Shown here: piece after piece, positions 20,088 to 28,066 of the stretch
Position numbering within the stretch: the stretch's first letter is position 1
Layout: the number at the start of each line of letters is the position of its first letter
Assembly: GCF_006738645.1 (NCBI RefSeq)
Contig: NZ_AP019700.1
Location: forward strand, 4,508,001 to 4,572,000
DNA length: 64,000 nt
Source: Stella humosa
GTDB lineage: Bacteria > Pseudomonadota > Alphaproteobacteria > ATCC43930 > Allostellaceae
Direction: 5' to 3'
The notes under the pieces: model-generated
The model's input: only the letters and a program-made list of their open reading frames with translations
The model's database searches: none
What the model was told of the DNA's origin: nothing
Translations under genes and position numbers: made by a program

Positions 20088-21044
20088 TCAGGATGCACGG
20101 TCGACGTCGCGATGGTGAAGGCGGGCTGGCATGCCGGTGGCGGCCAGCCAGGCCGAGAGCCGCTCGGCGCAGTAGACGGAGCGATGCTTGCCGCCCGTGC
20201 AGCCGATGGCGATGGTCAGGTAGCTCTTCCCCTCATGGGCATAGCGCGGCAGCAGCGGCGCCAGCCAGCCGGTCAAGCCGTCGAAGAAGGCCGCGAAGTC
20301 CGGGTCGGCTGCCACCCGCGCGCCGACGGCCGGGTCGCGGCCGGTCAGCGGCCGCAAGACCGGATCATAGTGCGGATTGTCGAGGAAGCGGACGTCGATC
20401 ACCAGATCCGCCTCCCTGGGCAGGCCCTGGCGGTACGAGAAGGACATGACCGAGATCGCCAGCCTGGGCGCCGCGTTGAGCGCGAAATGCCCTTCCAGGA
20501 TGCGCTTCAGTTCGGCTGGCGGCAGGGCCGTGGTGTCGAGCACCAGGTCGGCGCGGCGGCGCAGCGGCCAGACGATCTCGCGCTCGCGGCGGATACCGTC
20601 CAGCACCGGCCGGTCGACCGCCAGCGGGTGGCGCCGCCGGGTCTCGGTGAAGCGGCGCCCCAGCACCTCGTCCTCGCAGTCTAGAAAGAGGAGCGTGATG
20701 CGCCGGCCGCCCTCGGACGCGATGCGGTCGAGCAGGGCCAGCGACGTGGGGGTGGCGAAATCGCGGGTGCGTACGTCGATGCCGATGACCATCGGCCGGG
20801 GCGCCGGCGCATCGGCATGCAGCAGGCCGGCCAGCAGGGCCAGCGGCGGGTTGTCGACCGCCTCGTAGCCCAGGTCCTCCAGCGCGCGGAGTGCCGTCGT
20901 CCGGCCGGCGCCGGACAGGCCGGTGACGATCACCACCCGCGGGCGATCATCCTGCTCCCCATCGAAATCCGGGCGCGATTCGACCGCACGACCAGTATCG
21001 GATGGGTCGTTGTCCCGGGTCATGGAGAGGGCCTGCCCGCTCAT
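20088..21044 (-). CDS. rapZ: RapZ/YvcJ-family nucleotide-binding protein
   Basis: RNase adapter family; in E. coli RapZ directs RNase E to GlmZ and so tunes amino-sugar synthesis, but no such target is known here. The P-loop reads GLSGAGRTTAL, with Arg where many NTPases have Lys, as I recall for other alphaproteobacterial members. The C-terminal domain contains AIGCTGGKHRSV, a strong family signature. The ATG giving MSGQAL was used (318 residues); a later ATG giving MTRDN is possible because neither has a clear ribosome-binding site. It lies 16 bases after hprK. Confidence 0.92.
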   Translation of the reverse strand: MSGQALSMTRDNDPSDTGRAVESRPDFDGEQDDRPRVVIVTGLSGAGRTTALRALEDLGYEAVDNPPLALLAGLLHADAPAPRPMVIGIDVRTRDFATPTSLALLDRIASEGGRRITLLFLDCEDEVLGRRFTETRRRHPLAVDRPVLDGIRREREIVWPLRRRADLVLDTTALPPAELKRILEGHFALNAAPRLAISVMSFSYRQGLPREADLVIDVRFLDNPHYDPVLRPLTGRDPAVGARVAADPDFAAFFDGLTGWLAPLLPRYAHEGKSYLTIAIGCTGGKHRSVYCAERLSAWLAATGMPARLHHRDVDRAS

Positions 21045-21060
21045 GGCGGCGGCATTATGG

Positions 21061-21495
21061 TCAAGCGAGGCTGGCGACGGCAAGACGCACCTTGGCCGCA
21101 GCGGAAACGGCAAAGGGATCGAGCCGCAGCACGGGCACCGTCACGCCCAGCAGTTCGCGCGACTCCGGCGTCGGCAAGCGCTCGATGGATTGGGGCGGCG
21201 TCGTGACGACGACGAGCCGCAAGGCCACTTCTTCCACATACGGAAGCTGGACGATGCCGAGGCCACGCACCTCCAGCAGGCCGGCGATCGAGGCCGGCAC
21301 GCGGGCGACGAGGCCCGCCTCCCGCCGCTCCACCAGCGTCTGGTCGTCGGCCACCAGGCGGGCCCCAGCGTCAATCAGCCGCAGCGCCAGGTCGGACTTG
21401 CCGCCCCCGCTCGGCCCCTCGATGGCCACACCGGCACGGCCGATGGCGACCGTGGTGGCGTGGAGCCGGGTTGCGTCTTGCATCGGATCGGCCAT
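21061..21495 (-). CDS. hprK: short HPr kinase/phosphorylase
   Basis: Bifunctional kinase/phosphorylase predicted to modify HPr on serine. The P-loop is GPSGGGKSDLA and the signature LEVRGLGIVQLP follows. At 144 residues it has only the catalytic C-terminal domain, which is normal for alphaproteobacteria and not a truncation. The start giving MADPMQDATRL was chosen; the second methionine (MQDATRL) is an alternative. First gene of the phosphorelay unit. The usual two-component partner genes upstream (chvI/chvG type) are absent and a DUF4394 gene lies divergently instead. Confidence 0.88.
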   Translation of the reverse strand: MADPMQDATRLHATTVAIGRAGVAIEGPSGGGKSDLALRLIDAGARLVADDQTLVERREAGLVARVPASIAGLLEVRGLGIVQLPYVEEVALRLVVVTTPPQSIERLPTPESRELLGVTVPVLRLDPFAVSAAAKVRLAVASLA

Positions 21496-21616
21496 GGCGG
21501 CGCACTCTAGGCCTTCGGCCGGCGTTCGTCTGCGGGACATGCTCTTCCGGGAACCGCGCCGCGGGTTGTACGTTCCCGCAAGGGCTCCTGCCCTTTCAAC
21601 CCTCCGGGTACCGCAA

Positions 21617-22375
21617 ATGGCACGCAACCCCGCCGGTCACGCCGTCCTCGCCCTTGCCCTCGGCGTTCTGGCGTACGCGCCGGCCATGGCGGCCGACCTC
21701 GTCGTCATTACCGACCGCGGCGAGTTCCTCCAGTTCAGCGACGCCGACCCGCGCATCACCGTGCGCCGCGACGTGCAGGGCAGCGGCCTGCCGCTCGTCG
21801 GCATCGACGTGCGGCCGGCCGACGGGCGACTCTACGGCCTCGATCGTGGCGGCGGCATCCATGTGATCGACTCTGGGACAGCGGTCGCCACCTTCCGCGC
21901 CCGGCTGTCGGTCGACCTGGCGCCGGCCGCCCACTATGTCGTCGATTTCGACCCGGTCGACGACCGGCTGCGCATCGTCGGCGCCGGGGGGCAGAACCTG
22001 TCGGCCGATGTCGAGACGGGTGCAGCCGTGGTCCATGCCGCCGCGCCGCCCGGCATCACGGCGGGCGCCCACGCGACACCGGGTGCCGGCGAGGCCCAAC
22101 CCCGCTTCTTCGTGTTCGACCGCGCGCGCGACACCTATGGCCGCCTCGACCCGGTCGCCGATGGCGTGCTGCGGCCGGTCGTGCAGGCGCCCGGCATCGC
22201 CCCGGACGCAGCCGACATCGGCCAGGACGGGGGCCGGCCCAAAGGGTGGTCGGTCATCAACAACATCCTGCATTTCTTCGACGTCGAGACGGGCGCCGCC
22301 AGTGCCGTGCAGGCGATCGGCACCGGCGCCACCGGACGGGCCGGGCGGATCATCGACATCGCCGTCCTGCCGTAG
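21617..22375 (+). CDS. exported DUF4394 domain protein
   Basis: 252-residue protein with an N-terminal signal peptide ([19 protein letters not shown], cleavage near residue 25). The body contains repeated beta-propeller-like pieces such as [26 protein letters not shown] and [12 protein letters not shown], which match the DUF4394 pattern. Function is unknown; the family is thought to be extracytoplasmic. The start is at MARNPAGH, 121 bases from the divergent hprK. Confidence 0.82.
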   Translation: MARNPAGHAVLALALGVLAYAPAMAADLVVITDRGEFLQFSDADPRITVRRDVQGSGLPLVGIDVRPADGRLYGLDRGGGIHVIDSGTAVATFRARLSVDLAPAAHYVVDFDPVDDRLRIVGAGGQNLSADVETGAAVVHAAAPPGITAGAHATPGAGEAQPRFFVFDRARDTYGRLDPVADGVLRPVVQAPGIAPDAADIGQDGGRPKGWSVINNILHFFDVETGAASAVQAIGTGATGRAGRIIDIAVLP

Positions 22376-22393
22376 CATCGCCGAGGGCCCCTC

Positions 22394-22415
22394 GCCCGCA
22401 TGACAGGCGGGCGGG
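22394..22415 (+). terminator. possible terminator after the DUF4394 gene
   Basis: GCCCGC and GCGGGC arms (six pairs) with a seven-base loop, followed by a GGGG then only three T residues, 18 bases after the stop codon. Weak as an intrinsic terminator. Confidence 0.35.
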
Positions 22416-22461
22416 GTTTCGATATTGCTTCTGCGCCGCCGCGACGCAGGATCCCCGAAAC

Positions 22462-23499
22462 ATGACCGACCCCGCCGCCCTGCCTACCCGCTTCGCCGAC
22501 GTCGAAGCGGTGGAGGAGTTCATGACCCGGCCGAGTGCGGCCCTGGTCGCCGACCTGGCCCGCGCGCCGGGCGACATCCTGATCCTGGGGGTGGGCGGCA
22601 AGATGGGGCCGACCCTGGCGCGCCTGGCCAAGCGCGCCGCACCCGACCGCCGCGTCGTCGGCGTCGCCCGCTTCAGCGAGCCGGGCCTGCGCCAGCGGCT
22701 GCAAGGCTGGGGCGTGGAGACGCTGGAATGCGACCTGCTCGACCGCGACGCGGTGATGGCCTTGCCGCGCCTGCCCAACGTCATCTTCATGGCGGGGCGC
22801 AAGTTCGGCTCGTCGGGGGCAGAGGACCTGACCTGGGCCATGAACGTGCTGGTGCCGGCGACGGTGGCCGAGGCGTTCCGGGAATCCCGGATCGTCGCCT
22901 TCTCGACCGGCTGCGTCTATCCCTATGTCGACGTGCTGACCGGCGGGGCGACCGAGGACATGGCGGCCGTGCCGCCGCCCGGCGCGTATGCCGCCACCTG
23001 CGTCGGGCGCGAGCGCATGTTCGAGTATGGCAGCCGGCGCTGGGGCACGAAGGGACGGCTCTTCCGCCTGAACTACGCAATCGATACCCGCTACGGCGTG
23101 CTGCACGATGTCGGCCGCAAGGTGCTGGCGGGCGAGCCGGTCGATGTCACCATGGGCCATGTGAACGTGATCTGGCAGGGCGATGCCAACAGCCAGGCCC
23201 TGCGCTGCCTGGCGCATGCGACCGACCCCACCTCGCCCATCAACGTCACCGGGCCGGAGACGGTCAGCGTGCGCGCGCTGGCCCACGCCTTCGGCCGGCG
23301 CTTCGGTCGCAAGGCGATCGTGACCGGGGCGGAGGCGCCCACGGCCTGGCTCAACGACGCCTCGCTGGCGGCGGGCCTCTTCGGCTATCCCACCGTGCCC
23401 CTCGACGCCATGGTCGGCTGGGTCGCCGAATGGCTGGCGGCCGGCGGCGCCTCGCTCGACAAGCCGACCCATTTCGAGACGCGGGATGGCAAGTACTGA
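22462..23499 (+). CDS. NAD-dependent epimerase/dehydratase family protein
   Basis: 345-residue extended short-chain dehydrogenase/reductase. The Rossmann motif [11 protein letters not shown] lies near residue 40. The usual catalytic YxxxK is not obvious: the S/T-rich strand [16 protein letters not shown] is followed by [16 protein letters not shown], where Tyr is followed by Cys rather than Lys four residues on, so the chemistry may be atypical. The C-terminus resembles sugar-nucleotide epimerases. The substrate is not known. It overlaps the following GNAT gene by 14 bases. Confidence 0.8.
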   Translation: MTDPAALPTRFADVEAVEEFMTRPSAALVADLARAPGDILILGVGGKMGPTLARLAKRAAPDRRVVGVARFSEPGLRQRLQGWGVETLECDLLDRDAVMALPRLPNVIFMAGRKFGSSGAEDLTWAMNVLVPATVAEAFRESRIVAFSTGCVYPYVDVLTGGATEDMAAVPPPGAYAATCVGRERMFEYGSRRWGTKGRLFRLNYAIDTRYGVLHDVGRKVLAGEPVDVTMGHVNVIWQGDANSQALRCLAHATDPTSPINVTGPETVSVRALAHAFGRRFGRKAIVTGAEAPTAWLNDASLAAGLFGYPTVPLDAMVGWVAEWLAAGGASLDKPTHFETRDGKY

Positions 23500-24337
23500 C
23501 CCCCGGCCGCTGCGGCCGGACGATGCCGCGGCGCTGACCGGCCTGTCGGCCGAGGCCGGCTGGAACCAGAACGCCCAGGACTGGCGCGTCATCCTGGAAC
23601 ATGGCGGTGGCGAGGGCATCTTCGACGGCGCCGGCCGGCCGCTCGCCAGTGCCTGCGCCGTGCCGCTGACCGCACGCAGCCAGTGGATCTGCATGGTGCT
23701 GGTGACGCCGGACGCGCGCCGCCGCGGCTATGCCACCCACCTGATGGCCCGCCAGATCGCCGGCATCGAGGCCGCCGGCCGGGTGCCCGGACTGGACGCG
23801 ACCGAACTCGGCCGCCCGGTCTACGAGAGGCTGGGCTTCCGCCCGCTCTTCTCCCTGTCGCGCTACCGCGCCGCCGACCCGCGCTGGTGGCCGGTCGACC
23901 CGGGGACCGAGCTGCGGCCGATCACACTAACCGACCTGGACGCACTCGCCGCCTACGATGCCGAAGCAACCGGCAGCGACCGCGCCTTCCTGCTGACCCA
24001 CCTGGCCCAGCGGATGCCGCAGGCCGCCTGGCTCGCCCACCAGCAGGGCCGCATCGCCGGCTTCGCGCTCGCCCGCGACGGGCTGAAGGCGACCGGCATC
24101 GGCCCGCTGGTCGCCGACACGTCCGCCGTCGCCGCCGCGCTCGCCGCCGCCGCCGGCCGCACGCTGGCCGGGCCGGTCGTGATCGACGTGCCAGACGCCG
24201 CCACCGCCTTCGTCGCGCGGCTGGCCGATGCCGGCTTCATCCGCGAGCGCGGCTTCACCCGCATGGTCCGCGGCGCCGACGCCGCGCTGGACCGGACGGC
24301 CGCCCTCTACGCGCTGGCGGGGCCGGAGTTCGGGTAG
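23486..24337 (+). CDS. two-domain GNAT acetyltransferase
   Basis: 283-residue protein with an N-terminal GNAT domain whose acetyl-CoA loop reads [15 protein letters not shown] (about residues 73-87). The second half (about 145-283) resembles the C-terminal acetyltransferase-like domain of YitH-type proteins. The substrate is unknown. The start lies within the end of the epimerase gene (14-base overlap), so the two are likely co-translated. Codon use is like its neighbours. Confidence 0.82.
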   Translation: MASTDPRPLRPDDAAALTGLSAEAGWNQNAQDWRVILEHGGGEGIFDGAGRPLASACAVPLTARSQWICMVLVTPDARRRGYATHLMARQIAGIEAAGRVPGLDATELGRPVYERLGFRPLFSLSRYRAADPRWWPVDPGTELRPITLTDLDALAAYDAEATGSDRAFLLTHLAQRMPQAAWLAHQQGRIAGFALARDGLKATGIGPLVADTSAVAAALAAAAGRTLAGPVVIDVPDAATAFVARLADAGFIRERGFTRMVRGADAALDRTAALYALAGPEFG

Positions 24338-24363
24338 CCTCTCACCGGCAAGGGGGGCCGCGC

Positions 24364-25008
24364 ATGTTCGATGCCTTCGCCACCATCCTGGACTGGCTTG
24401 GAATCGCGGTATTCGCGACGACCGGCGCCCTGGTCGCCTCGCGCAAGCAGATGGACATCTTCGGCTTCGTCCTGCTGGGAACCGTGACCGGCATCGGCGG
24501 TGGGACGATCCGCGATACGCTGCTCGGCATCCTCCCGGTCTTCTGGGTCACCAACCCCGCCTATCTCGTCGTCTGCGTGGTCGTATCGAGCACGACTTTC
24601 TTCTTCGCCCACGTTCCCCAGTCGCGCTACCGGCTGCTCCTGTGGTTCGACGCGATCGGCCTGGCCGTCTTCGCGGTGACAGGTGCCGAGACGGCGCTGG
24701 CCACCGGCGTCGACCCCATCGTCGCGGTCGGTATGGGGGTGGTTACCGCCACCTTCGGCGGGATCCTCCGCGATCTGCTCGGCGGCGAGAGCCCGGTCGT
24801 CCTGCGGCGTGAGATCTACGTGACCGCGGCACTCGCCGGGGCCGCCCTTTTCGTCGGCATGTCGACGGCGGGCACACCGCGCGAAATCGCCCTGACGAGC
24901 GGCGTCGTGTCGGCGGCCGCCATCCGCTTTGCCGCGATCCGCTGGAACTGGTCCCTGCCCCGCTACCGGCCGCGACCGGGGCGCGGGATGGACGAGCTCG
25001 ATCCCTGA
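24364..25008 (+). CDS. TRIC-type/UPF0126 membrane channel protein
   Basis: 214-residue integral membrane protein with about seven hydrophobic segments, arranged as two three-helix repeats plus a last helix. The family signature GTVTGIGGGTIRDTLLG and its repeat copy GVVTATFGGILRDLLGGE are both present. Bacterial members (YicG/YadS group) are trimeric channels for K+ or, in some cases, glycine. The start has AAGGGGGG upstream. It faces the phosphonopyruvate hydrolase gene with 17 bases between stops. Confidence 0.88.
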   Translation: MFDAFATILDWLGIAVFATTGALVASRKQMDIFGFVLLGTVTGIGGGTIRDTLLGILPVFWVTNPAYLVVCVVVSSTTFFFAHVPQSRYRLLLWFDAIGLAVFAVTGAETALATGVDPIVAVGMGVVTATFGGILRDLLGGESPVVLRREIYVTAALAGAALFVGMSTAGTPREIALTSGVVSAAAIRFAAIRWNWSLPRYRPRPGRGMDELDP

Positions 25009-25025
25009 CGCCCGCGGTCCCGACC

Positions 25026-25898
25026 CTACCGCAGGTACCGCTCCTCCTGCGCCTTCATCTCCGCCACGCCCTGCACCGCGAAGACGCGCTCGGTCGGGGC
25101 GATGGCGCCTTCCACGCCCAGCACGCCACCGTCCGCGCGGATGCGGCGGAAGGTGTCGGTCAGGGCCTGGGTGATCGCGCGCACACCATGGTTGCCGTAG
25201 ATGACCAGCTTCACCTTGCCCAGCGCTCGGATGCGTTCCTCGGTCATGTCGGGATAGGCGGTGGGCACCAGGACGAGCGGAATGGTGCCGTCCCAAGCCT
25301 CGACGAAAGCGACGATCTCGTCCGGGGTCTTGCGCTTGGAGTGGATCAGGATAGCGTCCGCACCCGCCTTCTCGTAGGCGCGCGCCCGCATCAAGGCCTC
25401 CTCCTGGCCAAGGCCGGCGATCAAGGCCTCGGTGCGGGCGATCACCAGCAGATCGGGATCGCGACGGGTTGCCACGGCGGCCGCGATCTTGCCCTCGAAC
25501 TCGGCCACGCGGACCAGTTCCTGGCGGCCGCCGGCCAGCAGGCTGGTGTCCTTGGGAAAGGTCTTGTCCTCGATCACCAGGGCTGCCACGCCGGCCGCCT
25601 CATACTGGCGGGTGGCGTGGATGACGTTGGTGGCATTGCCGAAGCCCGTATCGATGTCGGCCACCACCGGGATGCCGATGGCGGCATCCATGAAGCGCGT
25701 CATGTCGAGATGCTGGGTCATCGTCACGATGCTGGCGTCGGGCACGCCCATGGCGGCCGACAGCTCGAAGCCGCTGGCCCAGATGCCGTCGAAGCCGGCC
25801 TCCTCGGCCAGGCGGGCGCCCAGCGGGTTGTGGGCGCCGATGATGGCGGTCAGCGGCTTCTGCGCCAGCTTGGCGCGGAAGGTGGCTCGCTTGGACAT
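25026..25898 (-). CDS. pphA: phosphonopyruvate hydrolase
   Basis: Member of the isocitrate lyase/PEP mutase superfamily predicted to split phosphonopyruvate into pyruvate and phosphate. It is 290 residues, the length of the characterised Variovorax Pal2 enzyme as I recall it. Active-site residues line up: D54, D81, D83, E110, K116, R155 and H186. The discriminating residue in EDKTFPKDTS is T118, where PEP mutases have Asn, which fits hydrolase rather than mutase. The start is the ATG giving MSKRATF, with GAGGA upstream. Last gene of a minus-strand series with an acyl-CoA synthetase 19 bases upstream. No transaminase or phosphonate transporter is in view. Confidence 0.82.
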   Translation of the reverse strand: MSKRATFRAKLAQKPLTAIIGAHNPLGARLAEEAGFDGIWASGFELSAAMGVPDASIVTMTQHLDMTRFMDAAIGIPVVADIDTGFGNATNVIHATRQYEAAGVAALVIEDKTFPKDTSLLAGGRQELVRVAEFEGKIAAAVATRRDPDLLVIARTEALIAGLGQEEALMRARAYEKAGADAILIHSKRKTPDEIVAFVEAWDGTIPLVLVPTAYPDMTEERIRALGKVKLVIYGNHGVRAITQALTDTFRRIRADGGVLGVEGAIAPTERVFAVQGVAEMKAQEERYLR

Positions 25899-25917
25899 GG
25901 GGCAATGGTCCTCGGGT

Positions 25918-27537
25918 TCAGATCTTGCGGGCGTGGCCCTGCCAGTAGCCGGCACGGACGAGATGGCGCTGGATCTTGCCCGTCTCCATGCGCGGCAGGG
26001 TGGCCACGAAATCGACGCGGCGCGGCACCTTGAAGTCGGCGATGCGGCCGCGGCAGAAGGTGCGGATCTCCTCGGCCAGCGCCGGCGAGGCGGCCTGCCC
26101 CTGGGCCAATTGTACGACGGCCACGACCTCCTCGCCCCATTCCTCGTTGGGGGCGCCGACGGTGGCCACGTCCTGCACGGCCGGGTGCTGGTGCAGGACG
26201 GCGTCGATCTCGGCCGGGTAGATGTTGACCCCGCCCGAGATGATTGTCTCCGCGCTGCGGCCGGACAGGAAGAAATAGCCCTCAGCGTCGGTGTAGCCGA
26301 CATCGCCCATGGTGAACCAGTCGCCGGCCCAGGCGGCCGCCGTCTTGGCCTCGTCCTTGAAGTAGACGAAGCGCTTCTCGGGCGCGGTATAGACGAAGAT
26401 GCGGCCCGACTGGCCGGGCGGCAGCGCGCGACCGGCCTCGTCATGCACCTCGACCTGGCAGCCCTCGGCCGGCCGGCCGATGCTGCCCGGGCGGGCCAGC
26501 CACTCGTGCGAGTCGATGAATGTGCCGCCGCCCTCAGTGCCGGCGTAATATTCGTAGAGGACCGGCCCCAGCCAGTCGATCATCGCCTGCTTGACCGCGG
26601 GCGAGCAGGGGGCGGCCCCATGCAGCACCCAGCGCAGCGACGACAGGTCGTGGCGCCGCCGTTCCGCCTCCGGCAAGGCCAGCAGGCGGTGGAACATCGT
26701 CGGCACGACGTGGGTGTGGGTGATCCGGTGGCGCTCCACCAGCGCCAGCGTCTCCTCCGGCGACCATTTGTCCATCAGGTGGACGCCGACCCCGTTGTTG
26801 AGCGGAAGCTGCAGGTTCAGCCGCAGGGGAGCCGCGTGATAGAGCGGCCCCGTGTTCAGCGCCAGGTCCTCGCCCGGGCGGATCGCCGCCGACTTCAGGA
26901 TCGCCGCCAGCAGCTCTAGCGGGGAATGGATGCGATGCACGCCCTTGGGCCGCCCCGTCGTGCCCGAGGTGTAGAGCATCGACGAGCCCAGCACCGGGTC
27001 GTCGATGTCGCCCGACGGCTGGCCGCCCAGCGCGCGGTCGTAGGATTCGAAACCGGGCAGGCCTTGGCCCAGCGCCAGCTTCGTGGCATCCGGCAGGACC
27101 GCCGCCAGCGCGCCGGCAACGGCGGCAAAGCGCGGGTCGGCCACCAGCACCTTGGCCTCGCAGTCGCGCACGACATAGGCCGCCTCGTCGGCCACCATGT
27201 GCCAGTTGAGCGGCGTCACCCGGAAGCCGGCGCGCAGGCCGGCATAGATGACCTCGACGAATTCCGGGCGGTTCGGCGCCAGGAGGGCGATGGCGTCGCC
27301 CGGCTGCAAGCCGCGGCCGCGCAGGAAACGGACGAGCTGGTTGCAGGCGGCGTTCAGCTCGCCGTAGCTGCGCCGGCCGAGCGGCCCGTCGATGGCCAGG
27401 CGAGAGGGCGCCTGGGCGGCATGGACGGCGATGTGCATGCCGGTCTTGGCCGCCTCCGCCAGCGGGCTGGCCGGCAGCGCGGAGGCGGGCTGGGATGCAG
27501 TAGCCGGGGCGGCCTGGGGCGTTTCTGTCTCGTTCAT
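25918..27537 (-). CDS. AMP-forming acyl-CoA synthetase
   Basis: ANL-superfamily ligase of 539 residues activating a carboxylic acid through an acyl-adenylate to a CoA thioester. Phosphate loop YTSGTTGRPKG (about residue 180), hinge motif GDVGYTDAEGYFFLSGR, and the C-terminal catalytic Lys in METGKIQRHL are all present. The start is the ATG giving MNETETPQ, with GGGAGGG upstream; longer forms are unlikely. The acid is unknown. Its position between a GNAT/TPP enzyme pair and phosphonopyruvate hydrolase suggests a small catabolic set. Confidence 0.88.
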   Translation of the reverse strand: MNETETPQAAPATASQPASALPASPLAEAAKTGMHIAVHAAQAPSRLAIDGPLGRRSYGELNAACNQLVRFLRGRGLQPGDAIALLAPNRPEFVEVIYAGLRAGFRVTPLNWHMVADEAAYVVRDCEAKVLVADPRFAAVAGALAAVLPDATKLALGQGLPGFESYDRALGGQPSGDIDDPVLGSSMLYTSGTTGRPKGVHRIHSPLELLAAILKSAAIRPGEDLALNTGPLYHAAPLRLNLQLPLNNGVGVHLMDKWSPEETLALVERHRITHTHVVPTMFHRLLALPEAERRRHDLSSLRWVLHGAAPCSPAVKQAMIDWLGPVLYEYYAGTEGGGTFIDSHEWLARPGSIGRPAEGCQVEVHDEAGRALPPGQSGRIFVYTAPEKRFVYFKDEAKTAAAWAGDWFTMGDVGYTDAEGYFFLSGRSAETIISGGVNIYPAEIDAVLHQHPAVQDVATVGAPNEEWGEEVVAVVQLAQGQAASPALAEEIRTFCRGRIADFKVPRRVDFVATLPRMETGKIQRHLVRAGYWQGHARKI

Positions 27538-27613
27538 GGACCGCCCTCCCAGCGGCGGGGCCATTCTGCTCGGGCGCGGGGGGCCGAGGCAAGGCACCCG
27601 CCGGCACGATCGC

Positions 27614-28066
27614 TCAGGGCAGCGCGCGCTCCATCAGGATCTCACGGCCGATCATGCCGCGCTCGACGAATCCGGTCGAGCGATAGAGGGTGATGGCACC
27701 CGCATTCTCTGGGTGGACGCCGATACGGACGGTGCCCCGGGTTGGCCAGGAGGCCCGGATAGCGGCCAGCGCCGCCAGCACGGCGGCGCGGCCATAGCCC
27801 CGCCCCTGCCGCCGCCGGTCGATCATCAGGCGATAGATCCAGGGGCACGAATCGTCGCGGTCCAGCGCCCACATGACGAACCCCACCAGGGCCGGGCCGC
27901 AGCGCACCGCGCGGGGCACGCATTCCGGCAGGGCATAGGCCAGCGCCAGCGAGGTCGCGTTGTCGGCCACGAACCGGCGCTGGTCGCGCGCGGTCCGCAG
28001 CGCCAGGACGTCGTCCAGATTGTCGCGGCTGATCGCCTCGAGTTGGATCGCCGGGGGTCGCCTCAC
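27614..28066 (-). CDS. GNAT family N-acetyltransferase
   Basis: 150-residue single-domain acetyltransferase. The acetyl-CoA pyrophosphate loop is RRRQGRGYGRAA (about residues 84-95). The Asn/Tyr of the C-terminal part is in HPENAGAITLYRSTGF, with Tyr a possible general acid, as in spermidine acetyltransferase-like enzymes. Its ATG overlaps the stop of the thiamine-diphosphate enzyme (ATGA), so translation is coupled. Substrate unknown. Confidence 0.88.
   Translation of the reverse strand: MRRPPAIQLEAISRDNLDDVLALRTARDQRRFVADNATSLALAYALPECVPRAVRCGPALVGFVMWALDRDDSCPWIYRLMIDRRRQGRGYGRAAVLAALAAIRASWPTRGTVRIGVHPENAGAITLYRSTGFVERGMIGREILMERALP

Noticed and set aside
21061-21495. Short HprK as a truncated pseudogene
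   Set aside because: The alphaproteobacterial HprK normally has only the C-terminal domain; P-loop and signature are intact.
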